Shown: positions 1 through 8,838 of the stretch, in pieces | Layout: each line of letters opens with the position of its first letter | Position numbering within the stretch: the stretch's first letter is position 1 | Assembly: GCF_018343545.2 (NCBI RefSeq) | Contig: NZ_JAGYPE020000037.1 | Location: forward strand, 1 to 57,434 | Length of the DNA stretch: 57,434 bases | Origin: Neobacillus citreus | GTDB lineage: Bacteria > Bacillota > Bacilli > Bacillales > Cytobacillaceae | Reading direction: 5' to 3' | Translations under genes and position numbers: made by a program | The notes under the pieces: model-generated | The model's input: only the letters and a program-made list of their open reading frames with translations | What the model was told of the DNA's origin: nothing | Databases searched by the model: none

Positions 1-50
1 TACTTTCTTAACGCATAAATTCAACTACGCCTCTGTCTTCGTCCTAACGG

Positions 51-74
51 ACTCGCCAATCGGCGAGTTTTCAT
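51..74 (+). terminator. Rho-independent terminator of an upstream gene
   Basis: A 7-bp stem (ACTCGCC / GGCGAGT) with loop AATC is followed by TTTTC. The gene it ends lies outside the window. The first 50 bases hold nothing I recognise. Confidence 0.65.
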
Positions 75-181
75 TTATTATATTGGCTGAAAAACAAGCC
101 TTTCATCCATTTCCATTTGTTTTTAGGAATGTTAGCTCAAAGAGATCAAAAACTAATAACAAAAAGATTGGAGAAACGTTT

Positions 182-1018
182 ATGCATACAATGTGGAAAG
201 GCAGTATCAGCTTCGGGCTTGTTAACATTCCCATCAAGCTTCATACGGCAACTGAAGATAAGGATATCAAGCTGCGTACACTGCATAAGAAATGTCACGC
301 CCCGATTAAATATGAAAAAGTTTGTACTGTTTGTGAAGAAGAGGTTAAACCAGAAGAGATTGTAAGGGCTTATGAATATACGAAAGGAAAATTTGTTGTT
401 CTTGATGAGGAAGATCTAGAAAAACTGCGGAAGGAAAATGAAGAAAAGGCTGTTGAAATTATTGACTTTGTCAAAATTGAAGAAATTGACCCAATTTACT
501 TTGAGAGAAGTTATTATATGTCACCAAATGAGGGAGGAGGTAAGGCCTATTCACTTTTGCGAAAGGCATTAGAGGAATCCCAAAAGGTAGGGATAGCTAA
601 AATTGTGATAAGATCGAAGGAACAGCTTGCGGTTATTCGCGTCTATGAGAACACCTTAGTCATGGAAACCATTCATTATCCAGATGAAGTTCGTAAGGCT
701 GCGGATGTTCCGAATGTGCCTTCAGAAGATAAGGTAACGAAAAAGGAATTGGATACAGCTATTTTGCTTATTGACCAATTAACATCCGCATTTGAGCCGG
801 AAAAATACACAGATGAATATCGAACTGCCTTGCTGGAATTAATCGAATCAAAACGACAAGGAAAAGACACAGTAACCGCCGCAACGAAGGAAGTTGCGAC
901 GAATGTAACTGATTTAATGGCGGCCCTTCAGGCCTCAATTGATCGCACCAAGCCGAAAAAGACTGCTGCAGCTCCTCCAAGAAAGAAGACAGCGACAAAA
1001 GTCAAAAAAGAAGCGTAA
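182..1018 (+). CDS. ku: Non-homologous end-joining protein Ku
   Basis: Bacterial Ku, a homodimeric ring that binds DNA double-strand ends and recruits ligase LigD. The N-terminus (MWKGSISFGLVNIPIKL) is the family signature and the Ku core runs to about residue 250. The tail is Lys/Ala/Pro-rich and ends KKTATKVKKEA, as in Ku proteins whose basic tail contacts DNA. I start at ATG 182, preceded by GGAG and matching the usual Ku N-terminus; an in-frame TTG at 83 would add 33 unlikely residues. The result is 278 aa, normal for the family. No ligD lies in the window. A terminator follows directly. Confidence 0.95.
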   Translation: MHTMWKGSISFGLVNIPIKLHTATEDKDIKLRTLHKKCHAPIKYEKVCTVCEEEVKPEEIVRAYEYTKGKFVVLDEEDLEKLRKENEEKAVEIIDFVKIEEIDPIYFERSYYMSPNEGGGKAYSLLRKALEESQKVGIAKIVIRSKEQLAVIRVYENTLVMETIHYPDEVRKAADVPNVPSEDKVTKKELDTAILLIDQLTSAFEPEKYTDEYRTALLELIESKRQGKDTVTAATKEVATNVTDLMAALQASIDRTKPKKTAAAPPRKKTATKVKKEA

Positions 1019-1026
1019 AAAAAGGA

Positions 1027-1052
1027 AAAGCAGGGGAAGTCCCCTGCTTTTA
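1027..1052. terminator. Bidirectional terminator between ku and the DUF6509-like gene
   Basis: A 10-bp perfect stem (AAAGCAGGGG / CCCCTGCTTT) with loop AAGT sits between convergent genes. The A-run and T-run on its flanks suit both directions. Confidence 0.85.
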
Positions 1053-1337
1053 ATCTTCTCTAATTATGCTCTGGCAGTAGTCAAAAACTATTTGCTCTTC
1101 ATCCTCTTCAAGAGCAAAATCAAATACTTTATCGCTCCCTTTTTCAAAAAAGTGATAATTGGAGATTTTTGATCCGTTCTCGTCCACTACAAAAAGGACC
1201 CTTAACCCAACACCGTTATCAGAAAAAAGTTCATCCTCTTCATCTATATCAAGGTCAAGAAAAATCTCGTAACGGTCCCCCGATAATAAACCAAATGGAT
1301 CTTCCAATTTTTCTAATGTATGACCCGTAATATTCAA
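1050..1337 (-). CDS. Small acidic DUF6509-like protein
   Basis: A 95-aa, strongly acidic protein beginning MNITGHTLEKLEDPFGLLSGDRYE. The 'EDPFG(L/I)LSG(D/E)RYE' start and 'DEEDELFSDNG' stretch match my memory of the small Bacillus family DUF6509, sometimes misannotated as pullulanase. No signal peptide, membrane segment or catalytic motif is visible, and the function is unknown. It converges on ku and shares its terminator; the stop lies at the edge of the hairpin. Family assignment is moderate; coding status is good. Confidence 0.7.
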   Translation of the reverse strand: MNITGHTLEKLEDPFGLLSGDRYEIFLDLDIDEEDELFSDNGVGLRVLFVVDENGSKISNYHFFEKGSDKVFDFALEEDEEQIVFDYCQSIIRED

Positions 1338-1436
1338 CTATATCATCCTTTGCATAAATTATTGACTTTATTATTATGACATATTTTGTTTCAATAAGAA
1401 AACGCCAGAAATCTCTGGCGTTTTTAGTCCTATGTA

Positions 1437-1528
1437 TGGCGGAGAAGGTGAGATTCGAACTCACGCAACGGTTGCCCGTCCTAACGCATTTCGAGTGCGC
1501 CCCCTTATAACCACTTGGGTACTCCTCC
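1437..1528 (-). tRNA. tRNA-Ser (anticodon CGA)
   Basis: On the minus strand the 7-bp acceptor GGAGGAG / CTTCTCC closes a tRNA with a long class II variable arm. The T-loop is GTTCGAATC and the anticodon loop CTCGAAA, giving CGA. G73 and CCA are encoded. It reads UCG serine codons and sits 8 nt downstream of tRNA-Gly, so the two are probably cotranscribed. Confidence 0.95.
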
Positions 1529-1536
1529 AAATCATT

Positions 1537-1610
1537 TGGAGCGGGTGAGGGGAATCGAACCCCCGCCGTCAGCTTGGGAAGCTGAAATTCTACCATTAAA
1601 CCACACCCGC
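1537..1610 (-). tRNA. tRNA-Gly (anticodon CCC)
   Basis: The minus strand shows acceptor GCGGGTG / CACCCGC, D-loop AATGGTAGAA, anticodon stem TCAGC / GCTGA with loop TTCCCAA (anticodon CCC) and T-loop GTTCGATTC. TCCA is encoded at the 3' end. It reads GGG codons. Confidence 0.95.
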
Positions 1611-1750
1611 ATAATTAAAGACAAGATAATTATAGCATAATACTAATAAGAGTGGTAGAAAAAAATTTAATGAATGCAAAAACATGAATGGTTTTGGAAG
1701 GATTTTTTATTTTTTACTTAAAATCAGTCAAAATATTGGATGTTTTTGAT

Positions 1751-1788
1751 TGAAAACGATTGATTTTTGCAATCGGTTACAGTATTAT
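1751..1788 (+). promoter_or_regulatory. fru operon promoter with overlapping operator-like repeats
   Basis: A sigma-A-like promoter is visible: TTGATT (1760-1765), a 17-bp spacer and TATTAT (1783-1788). An inverted repeat CGATTG-N7-CAATCG (1757-1775) overlaps the -35, as expected for an autoregulating FruR repressor. TGAAAACG at 1751 also matches the left half of a CcpA cre site. The regulator assignments are inference. Confidence 0.6.
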
Positions 1789-1822
1789 ATAAACATAACA
1801 ATAAAAAATAGGTGGTGATGAC

Positions 1823-2572
1823 TTGTTAACTCCTGAACGTCATCGGCTTATTCTACAATTATTAAAGGAAAAGGGTATTATTAAAATCCAGGAAATCATG
1901 GAGCTAACGTGTTCCTCCGAATCAACGATCCGCAGGGACTTGTCTCAACTTGAGGAACAAAAGTTTTTAAAAAGAATCCATGGTGGTGCATCAAGGCTGC
2001 AGGGAAAACTCCAGGAGCCTAGCATGATAGAGAAATCCTCCAAAAACCTTCATGAAAAACAGTTGATTGCAAAATATGCGGCTGGTTTAGTGGAAGAAGG
2101 GGATTGCATTTATTTAGATGCAGGGTCAACTATTTTTGAAATGATTGATAGCCTGCCAAACGATATTGTCGTGGTAACAAATGGTTTTATGCATTTACCG
2201 GGGTTATTAAATAAAGGTATTTCTACTTTCTTAATTGGCGGGTTTGCAAAACAAAAAACAAATGCATTAATTGGCCGGGGGGCCCTGGAAAGTCTTGAAT
2301 TCTACCGTTTTGACAAATGCTTTATGGGTGTAAATGGCATTCATCCTCAATTCGGCTTTACCACCCCAGACCAAGAAGAAGCAATGGTAAAGCAAAAAGC
2401 GGTTTTCTTATCAAGGGAGGCTTTTGTACTGGCAGACAGTACTAAGTTTTCGGAAATATCATTTGCCAAAATTGCCGATATTCATGAAGCCTCGATTATT
2501 ACAAATGAACTAGAAGAAGAAATTGGACATCAATATTTAAATAGAACCACAATAAAGGTCGTGACAGCATGA
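1823..2572 (+). CDS. fruR: DeoR-family transcriptional repressor of the fructose operon
   Basis: A 249-aa DeoR-type regulator. An N-terminal helix-turn-helix (residues about 5-55, with SSESTIRRDLSQLEEQ) is followed by a DeoRC sugar-phosphate sensor domain (about 75-235, with DAGSTIFEM and VTNG). It should repress this operon until fructose 1-phosphate accumulates; the ligand is inferred from context. The start is TTG at 1823, placed correctly behind GGTGGTGA. Its stop overlaps the fruK start by 4 nt (ATGA), so the two are translationally coupled. Order fruR-fruK-fruA is the classical Bacillus arrangement. Confidence 0.93.
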   Translation: MLTPERHRLILQLLKEKGIIKIQEIMELTCSSESTIRRDLSQLEEQKFLKRIHGGASRLQGKLQEPSMIEKSSKNLHEKQLIAKYAAGLVEEGDCIYLDAGSTIFEMIDSLPNDIVVVTNGFMHLPGLLNKGISTFLIGGFAKQKTNALIGRGALESLEFYRFDKCFMGVNGIHPQFGFTTPDQEEAMVKQKAVFLSREAFVLADSTKFSEISFAKIADIHEASIITNELEEEIGHQYLNRTTIKVVTA

Positions 2573-3483
2573 TTTACACATTAACGTTAAACCCTTCGGT
2601 TGACTATATTGTGAAACTTGATAGCTTTCAGTTGGGAGAATTACATCGAACTGAGAGCGAAGCAAAATTTCCCGGAGGAAAGGGAATTAATGTTTCAAGA
2701 GTTTTAAAGCAAATGGAAACGAACAGTAAAGCGCTTGGTTTTATCGGAGGCTTTACCGGAGCATATATTGAGCAATTTCTTGAAAAAGAAAATATAGAAA
2801 CAGATTTTGTGAAGGTCGTAGAGGACTCTAGGATTAATATAAAGCTTAAAACAGGCCAGGAAACAGAAATTAATGCAAAGGGACCGGATATATCAGAGAC
2901 TGCTTTCGGCTTGCTGAAGGATAAAATTTGCCAACTAAATGCGAACGATTTATTAGTCTTGGCGGGAAGTATACCAGGCTCATTGCCAAAAACTACTTAT
3001 GAAGAGCTAGTTAAAATCAGTAAAGAAACTGGAGCGCAATTTGTTGTTGATGCTGAAGGGGACTTATTGAAAAATGTACTAAAATTTAAGCCGTTTTTAA
3101 TTAAACCAAACCATCATGAGCTAGGAGAACTGTTTGATACCGTAATATCAAGCCCTGAGGAAGTCATCCCGTTTGGGAAAAAGCTTGTCTCGATGGGAGC
3201 TGAAAATGTCATTGTATCACTGGCTGATCAAGGAGCGGTATTCATTAATAAGGATAGTACGCTGCTCGCTAATGTTCCAAAAGGTAAGGTTAAAAACTCG
3301 GTTGGGGCCGGGGATTCTATGGTGGCGGGGTTTTTGGCCGCTTACGAAAGAACAGGAGATTTAATCGAAGCATTCCGATATAGTGTTGCCTCAGGAAGTG
3401 CCACCGCTTTCTCGTTAGGACTTTGTACTAAGGATCAAGTGGCTGAGCTTATTCCACAAGTTCAGATTAAGGAAATCAGGTAG
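2569..3483 (+). CDS. fruK: 1-phosphofructokinase
   Basis: PfkB-family kinase converting fructose 1-phosphate to fructose 1,6-bisphosphate with ATP. The first PfkB signature is GGKGINVSR (about residues 36-44). The C-terminal signature GAGDSMVAGF carries the catalytic Asp249 and the anion hole. At 304 aa it has the usual length. The start overlaps fruR by 4 nt and fruA follows after 14 nt. The product of FruA transport is the substrate here, so neighbours and role agree. Confidence 0.96.
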   Translation: MIYTLTLNPSVDYIVKLDSFQLGELHRTESEAKFPGGKGINVSRVLKQMETNSKALGFIGGFTGAYIEQFLEKENIETDFVKVVEDSRINIKLKTGQETEINAKGPDISETAFGLLKDKICQLNANDLLVLAGSIPGSLPKTTYEELVKISKETGAQFVVDAEGDLLKNVLKFKPFLIKPNHHELGELFDTVISSPEEVIPFGKKLVSMGAENVIVSLADQGAVFINKDSTLLANVPKGKVKNSVGAGDSMVAGFLAAYERTGDLIEAFRYSVASGSATAFSLGLCTKDQVAELIPQVQIKEIR

Positions 3484-3497
3484 AGGAGACAACCAAA

Positions 3498-5360
3498 ATG
3501 AAAATTACTGAATTGCTTACAATAGATACAATCCTTTTAAATATTGATGGTAAACAAAAAGAAGAAGCAATTGACCAGCTTGTCGATGTACTGCAGAAGG
3601 CGGGAAAAATAACAAACCAAAATGATTTTAAATCCGCCATTTTAAAAAGAGAAGGCCAAAGTACAACAGGAATCGGCGACGGAATTGCGATTCCACACGC
3701 AAAAACGGCGGCAGTTAAAGAAGCGGCTATTGCCTTTGGTAAATCCGTTACCGGTGTTGACTATGAATCGTTGGACGGAAAGCCTGCCCATTTATTTTTC
3801 ATGATTGCTGCACCAGAAGGGGCTAATAACACTCATTTGGAAGCCTTGGCACGTCTGTCCGGATTGTTAATGAAAGCTGAAGTACGGTATGAGTTATTAA
3901 AGGCCGCATCTGCGGATGAAATAATAGGTATCATCAACCGTTTTGATAAAGAGGAGAAAGCGGAGGCAGTATCTGAGACGAAAAAGAATTCAATTGTAGC
4001 AGTGACTGGATGCCCAACCGGTATCGCCCATACTTATATGGCGGCAGATTCCTTAAAGGCCAAGGCTGCTGAATTGGGTGTCAATATCAAGGTTGAAACC
4101 AACGGTTCTGGCGGAGCCAAAAATGTTTTGACTAAAGAGGAAATTGAAAATGCAACAGCAGTTATTGTAGCTGCCGATATCAATGTCGAAATGGAACGGT
4201 TTAAAGGAAAACATGTCATACAGACGGCGGTCGCTGATGGCATCCGGCGCCCGGAGCAATTAATCGAACGGGCTTTAAAAAAGGACGCTCCAGTCTACAA
4301 TGGCAGCGGCACTGAAGGTACTCAAAAATCAGAGCAAAAAGGTTCAAAAACGGGATTTTACAAGCACTTAATGAACGGTGTTTCAAACATGCTTCCATTT
4401 GTTGTTGGGGGCGGAATCCTAATTGCAATCTGCTTTATGTTTGGCTATAACTCCTTTAAGCCGGACGATCCATCCTATAATCCGATTGCTGCGGCATTAA
4501 TGACCATTGGCGGCGACAACGCATTTAAACTGATTGTACCCGTTCTAGCTGGATTTATTGCCCTCAGCATTGCAGACCGCCCTGGTTTTGCAGCCGGTAT
4601 GGTTGGCGGTATGATGGCGGCAAACGGAGGCGCAGGTTTCCTAGGCGGGTTAATTGCCGGATTCTTGGCTGGTTATATTGTTCTGCTTTTAAAGAAAGTA
4701 TTTGCCGGACTACCAAAGTCGCTGGAAGGAATCAAAGCAATCTTAATTTATCCACTTTTAGGGATCGCCATTACTGGATTTATTATGCATTATGTTGTTA
4801 ACAAACCGGTAGCATGGTTAAATACAGAGATTACTCATTGGCTGACAGGTCTCGGGACTGGAAACGCTGTTCTTTTAGGGATTGTATTAGGTTTAATGAT
4901 GTCGTTTGATATGGGCGGCCCTATTAATAAAGCGGCCTATGTATTCGGTACAGGCTTGCTGGCGAGTGGCGTTTACGAACCAATGGCAGCGGTTATGGCG
5001 GCAGGCATGGTGCCGCCATTAGGAATTGCTATTTCCACTACACTATTTAAGAAAAAGTTTACGACTGAGGAACGAGATGCGGGTAAGGCTTGCTATGTAA
5101 TGGGATTATCGTTTATTACAGAAGGTGCGATTCCATTTGCGGCAGCAGACCCATTCAGGGTGATACCATCCGTTATGGCAGGTTCTGCGGTAGCCGGTGC
5201 TCTATCCATGGCATTTCATATTGGCTTAAGGGCACCTCATGGCGGAATCTTCGTCGTACCATTAGTAGAAAACGGAGCTCTTATGTACGCCCTGGCAATT
5301 CTTGCTGGCGCGGTTGTTTCAGCGTTATTAATCGGATTCTTGAAAAAACCAGTAAAATAA
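3498..5360 (+). CDS. fruA: PTS fructose-specific enzyme IIABC
   Basis: A fused fructose phosphotransferase permease of 620 aa. EIIA occupies residues 1-145, with the phosphorylated His67 in GIAIPHAK. EIIB spans about 163-260, with Cys172 in VTGCPTGIAHTYMAA. Membrane EIIC runs from about 285 to 615 and is rich in GGGILIA and GGMMAANGGAG-type segments. It imports fructose and releases fructose 1-phosphate for FruK. It is the last gene of the operon, with a terminator directly after the stop. Confidence 0.96.
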   Translation: MKITELLTIDTILLNIDGKQKEEAIDQLVDVLQKAGKITNQNDFKSAILKREGQSTTGIGDGIAIPHAKTAAVKEAAIAFGKSVTGVDYESLDGKPAHLFFMIAAPEGANNTHLEALARLSGLLMKAEVRYELLKAASADEIIGIINRFDKEEKAEAVSETKKNSIVAVTGCPTGIAHTYMAADSLKAKAAELGVNIKVETNGSGGAKNVLTKEEIENATAVIVAADINVEMERFKGKHVIQTAVADGIRRPEQLIERALKKDAPVYNGSGTEGTQKSEQKGSKTGFYKHLMNGVSNMLPFVVGGGILIAICFMFGYNSFKPDDPSYNPIAAALMTIGGDNAFKLIVPVLAGFIALSIADRPGFAAGMVGGMMAANGGAGFLGGLIAGFLAGYIVLLLKKVFAGLPKSLEGIKAILIYPLLGIAITGFIMHYVVNKPVAWLNTEITHWLTGLGTGNAVLLGIVLGLMMSFDMGGPINKAAYVFGTGLLASGVYEPMAAVMAAGMVPPLGIAISTTLFKKKFTTEERDAGKACYVMGLSFITEGAIPFAAADPFRVIPSVMAGSAVAGALSMAFHIGLRAPHGGIFVVPLVENGALMYALAILAGAVVSALLIGFLKKPVK

Positions 5361-5364
5361 TAGA

Positions 5365-5400
5365 AAAAGCCGGCATCTTTGGCCGGCTTTTAACTTTTTT
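5365..5400. terminator. Bidirectional terminator fruA / MFS gene
   Basis: A 10-bp stem (AAAAGCCGGC / GCCGGCTTTT) with loop ATCTTTG lies between convergent fruA and the MFS gene. It overlaps the end of the MFS gene. Confidence 0.85.
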
Positions 5401-6667
5401 CCGGAGGCGGTTTAATGGCGAAAAGAGCCACAATGGCTGCCAAGACGCTTAAACTGCTCATTAAAATAAAAATCCAGTGGTTCGGAAACTTCATCAATAA
5501 AGCGATAATCGGAGGTCCGGCAGCAACGCCAATAAACCTCATCGAACTGTAAAGTGAGGTAATGGTGCCCCGCTCTTTCTTTTCGACTCCCTCTGTAATA
5601 AGCGCATCAAGAGAGGGGAGGCCTAGACCAATGCCAATCCCCGCAATCAGAAACATGCAAATCATAAACCAAAGCTTAATGGAAATCCATAAGGCCGCAA
5701 TAGAAAGCCCTGCAGCAAGAATTCCGCCAAATGTTAACCACTTCATTAACACTTTATTTTTTTTAATCACCTTTCCGCCGATAAAGGAGGATAAGCAAAG
5801 TGCTCCAAGAGGTAATGCCAAAAAGAACCCTTTCTTAAGATCTTTAATGCCATATTCTTTTTCAAACACTTCTGATAGGTAAAATAAGATGCCAAACAGA
5901 ACAAGCATAAGAATACCGCCAATAAAAAAGATGGCATATAGCCAACGACCGCTTTCAGCAAAAGTCTTTTTAACATTCATAAAGAAATCCCTAAATGGGA
6001 TTGTTTTTTGCTTTTTTTGTGGTGATTTAACAAGAAATACCATCATAAGTACTGAAATAAGGCAAAATACAGGGATCGAGAAAAACGGCAAAAACCAGAT
6101 AAACCCAGCTAAAATGGCTCCGAAAATCGGACTTAGAACCTTGCCAAATGTGTTGGAGGTTTCGATAATTCCTAAGCAGGTGCTAACATCATCCTCATTT
6201 TTAAACATATCACCGACTAGCGGCAGGACAATCGGAAATGCCCCAGCTGCACCAACCCCCTGAAGTGCACGTCCGACTAAAACCAGCCAATAAGCGTCCA
6301 ATTTCCAAGAAGCCCATCCCGAAAGCAATCCCCCGAGCGCGGCGATAATTAAACTTGGGATAATTACTTTTTTCCTGCCGATATGATCAGATAGATAGCC
6401 GGCAACTGGTATTAAGATAATGGCTACGATTGAATAAACAGTTATAATTAAACTCGACTGAAAGGAAGAAATGGATAATTCCTTCTCCAATGCCGGTAAT
6501 ACCGGAATTAACATGGAATTTCCTAAAGTCATAACCAATGGTATGGAAGATATAGATAGAATTGCCCACTTCTTGTTAGATATCTCACTTGATCGATTTT
6601 GGCCAGCCTTTGATTGCTTCTTTTTAGCGGTCCGTGGATTATTCCACAATTGTTCAATGTGTTCCAT
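5390..6667 (-). CDS. MFS transporter, DHA1-type drug:proton antiporter
   Basis: A 425-aa major facilitator protein. A hydrophilic N-terminus of about 30 residues precedes roughly 12 membrane segments. The loop 2-3 signature is GYLSDHIGRKK, and the 'VGRALQGVGAAGAFPIVLPLVGDMF' region resembles motif C of drug/H+ antiporters. Annotation as a multidrug exporter is a family-level inference; the substrate is unknown. The ATG has GAGG a few bases upstream. It stands alone, convergent with fruA. Confidence 0.85.
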   Translation of the reverse strand: MEHIEQLWNNPRTAKKKQSKAGQNRSSEISNKKWAILSISSIPLVMTLGNSMLIPVLPALEKELSISSFQSSLIITVYSIVAIILIPVAGYLSDHIGRKKVIIPSLIIAALGGLLSGWASWKLDAYWLVLVGRALQGVGAAGAFPIVLPLVGDMFKNEDDVSTCLGIIETSNTFGKVLSPIFGAILAGFIWFLPFFSIPVFCLISVLMMVFLVKSPQKKQKTIPFRDFFMNVKKTFAESGRWLYAIFFIGGILMLVLFGILFYLSEVFEKEYGIKDLKKGFFLALPLGALCLSSFIGGKVIKKNKVLMKWLTFGGILAAGLSIAALWISIKLWFMICMFLIAGIGIGLGLPSLDALITEGVEKKERGTITSLYSSMRFIGVAAGPPIIALLMKFPNHWIFILMSSLSVLAAIVALFAIKPPPEKS

Positions 6668-6808
6668 TTATCCTCTATCCCGCCTTTTTTCTTTGTACTG
6701 TTAATATTCACTATTTTGATTTAAAAAAACTTAAGGAAGTAATCCTTTTACTGGTAAGGGAAATTAGATTGCTTTTGTGAAAAATTCGATAATTCTAAAA
6801 TTAATCCC

Positions 6809-6838
6809 TTGACAATATACTGGTTATTGTAATAACAT
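6809..6838 (+). promoter_or_regulatory. Promoter of the trp operon leader
   Basis: TTGACA at 6809-6814 is a perfect -35. TAACAT (18-bp spacing) or TAATAA (15-bp) could be the -10. It lies just upstream of the first T-box, about 640 bp before trpE. Confidence 0.55.
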
Positions 6839-6841
6839 AAA

Positions 6842-7131
6842 AAACAACAAAATGAACTTGCGGCAGTGATGAAGAGTAGTAGCTTTTACGGATTCAAAAG
6901 AGAGCTGATGGTTGGTGAAAATCAGTGATGACGTTTAAGTGAATGGACTTCGGAGCCTCCAAACCGAACCTTCCATAATTGGACCAGTAGGCTTTGGCGA
7001 AATCTCATCGTTACATGAGACAGATATTAAAGTATTTTTCTTTGATATCGGTAAAGTGAGCTAATTAGTTAGCTAATGAAGGTGGCACCACGGGTCTCCC
7101 GTCCTTTTTAAGGACGTGAGGCCCTTTTTTA
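6842..7131 (+). promoter_or_regulatory. T-box leader 1 (Trp specifier) with terminator
   Basis: A tRNA-sensing T-box leader. Stem I contains AGAGAG (6899-6904) and the distal GGTGAAAATCAG. The specifier is TGG (6944-6946) in the context GAATGGACTT, so it reads uncharged tRNA-Trp. The conserved antiterminator sequence GGTGGCACCACG starts at 7081. The competing terminator is GGGTCTCCCGTCC / GGACGTGAGGCCC (7092-7124) followed by T6. It is the first of two tandem units ahead of trpE. Confidence 0.93.
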
Positions 7132-7139
7132 TTGAAAAA

Positions 7140-7430
7140 AAAATAATGAAATCGATGAGCAAGAGGAGTACGCATATTTGTTTCTTTCCAGAGAGTCGGG
7201 GAATGGTGTGAGCCCGATAAGAAAGGATTTGCCGAATGGACTTGCGAGAGACATCTTGAACTAGAGTAGGGATGTACGGAGTTCCACCGTTAAAAGGATA
7301 GGATATCGAGTTATTTGCTCTGTATCTGAAACGAGGAAGCAAACTAATTGCTTCAAAATGAGGTGGCACCACGATCCGAGATTCGTCCTCTATATTCATA
7401 ACCATGTTATGAATATAGGGGACTTTTTTA
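7140..7430 (+). promoter_or_regulatory. T-box leader 2 (Trp specifier) with terminator
   Basis: A second complete T-box follows the first without a visible promoter between them. It has AGAGAGTCGGG, GTGTGAGCCCGATAAGAAA, specifier TGG (7237-7239, context GAATGGACTT) and antiterminator motif GGTGGCACCACG starting at 7362. The terminator is an 18-bp stem (7385-7402 / 7406-7423, one G.U-type position) followed by T7. It ends just before the trpE ribosome binding site. Overall sequence differs from unit 1 outside conserved motifs. Confidence 0.93.
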
Positions 7431-7452
7431 TTTTCTGAAGGGAGTCTGAACG

Positions 7453-8838
7453 ATGAACATTAAAATTTTTATGAAAGAAATAAGCGGTGATACTCTAACG
7501 CCCATTTCCATTTTGCAAAAAATCAGCGGAAAGAAGAAATTCTTACTGGAAAGTTCCCATAAATACAATGATTCCGGCCGCTATTCCTTTATTGGCGCAG
7601 ACCCAGCCATTGAGCTTGTTTCCATAGGAAAGGAAAATCGCGTGATTAAAAGAAATGGGCAAACGCAGGAAATAAGCGGAAATCCATTAGACGTTATCGA
7701 TAATCTTCTGCCTTCGATAAAACTTGATGAGCTGCCATTTCCGTTTATCGGCGGGGCGATTGGCTATGTCGGCTACGATATCATCAGACAGTATGAAGTG
7801 ATTGGTAAGGAATACCCGAACAGTTTGAATATGCCGGATGTCCACCTAATGGTGTATGAGGAAGTGATTGTCTTTGATCATCTTGAGGAGAGGGTATTTA
7901 TCGTCGGTATTCCACTTCAGGATGATTCAGACGGTGCAAGTATTGAAATGAGAATCGACAAAAGGCTTCAGGAATTAAAAACACCTAATGTTTATGATGA
8001 GGAGAATAGTTTTATCTTGTCAGGATTTGAATCGGAAATTTCTAAGGAAGCCTTTATCAAGAATGTTGAAATTGCTAAAGAGCATATTTTAGAAGGTGAT
8101 ATTTTCCAGGTTGTCCTATCGAGGAGGATGAAAGCAGCCTTTGAAGGCTCTCCATTATCGCTTTATCGTAAACACCGGGCTAACAACCCGACGCCCTATA
8201 TGTTCTACATCGACTTTGATGGCTATACCGTGATTGGTTCATCGCCTGAGAGCTTAATTAAGACAAGAGGTAAATCAGTCATAGCCAATCCGATAGCCGG
8301 AACAAAAAGACGAGGAAAAACCGCAGTTGAAGATGAAGCCATTCAAAAGGAATTATTGGCTGATGAAAAAGAATTGGCTGAACATAAAATGCTCGTGGAT
8401 CTTGGCAGAAATGATTTGGGAAAGGTTTGCGAATTTGGTTCCGTTCAGGTTGATCGGTACATGGCCATTGAAAAGTTCCGCCATGTTATGCACATCGTTT
8501 CTGAAATCAGCGGAACCCTCATGTCAGATAAAACTGCGCTTGACGCGCTTGCTGCCTGCCTCCCGGCCGGGACGGTATCAGGAGCACCAAAGGTTAGGGC
8601 GATGGAAATCATTAACACACTTGAAAAATCAAAACGAGGTCTCTATTCGGGAGCGATTGGTTACTTTTCAGTGAATGGAAACATGGACTTTGCCCTTGCG
8701 ATTCGGACGATGATATTAAAAGACGGAAAGGCATTTATTCAAGCTGGGGCCGGCATTGTCCATGATTCCGATCCTGAATCAGAATATGAGGAAACCTTAA
8801 ATAAATTAAAAGCATTTTTGGAGGGAACCCCGAGATGA
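7453..8838 (+). CDS. trpE: Anthranilate synthase component I
   Basis: Chorismate-utilising enzyme of 461 aa that makes anthranilate using ammonia delivered by TrpG; first committed step of tryptophan synthesis. LLESS (residues 31-35) is the tryptophan feedback-binding element. The catalytic core has PIAGTKRRG, DEKELAEHKMLVDLGRNDLG and LPAGTVSGAPK. The start follows GGGAG. The stop overlaps trpG by 4 nt. Control is by the tandem T-boxes plus expected feedback inhibition. Confidence 0.96.
   Translation: MNIKIFMKEISGDTLTPISILQKISGKKKFLLESSHKYNDSGRYSFIGADPAIELVSIGKENRVIKRNGQTQEISGNPLDVIDNLLPSIKLDELPFPFIGGAIGYVGYDIIRQYEVIGKEYPNSLNMPDVHLMVYEEVIVFDHLEERVFIVGIPLQDDSDGASIEMRIDKRLQELKTPNVYDEENSFILSGFESEISKEAFIKNVEIAKEHILEGDIFQVVLSRRMKAAFEGSPLSLYRKHRANNPTPYMFYIDFDGYTVIGSSPESLIKTRGKSVIANPIAGTKRRGKTAVEDEAIQKELLADEKELAEHKMLVDLGRNDLGKVCEFGSVQVDRYMAIEKFRHVMHIVSEISGTLMSDKTALDALAACLPAGTVSGAPKVRAMEIINTLEKSKRGLYSGAIGYFSVNGNMDFALAIRTMILKDGKAFIQAGAGIVHDSDPESEYEETLNKLKAFLEGTPR

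Noticed and set aside
1255..1596. 113-residue minus-strand ORF
   Set aside because: It runs through both tRNA genes and part of the DUF6509-like gene; no ribosome binding site or sensible composition.
7073..7405. 110-residue minus-strand ORF before trpE
   Set aside because: It is the antisense of the T-box leaders, whose conserved elements explain the sequence.
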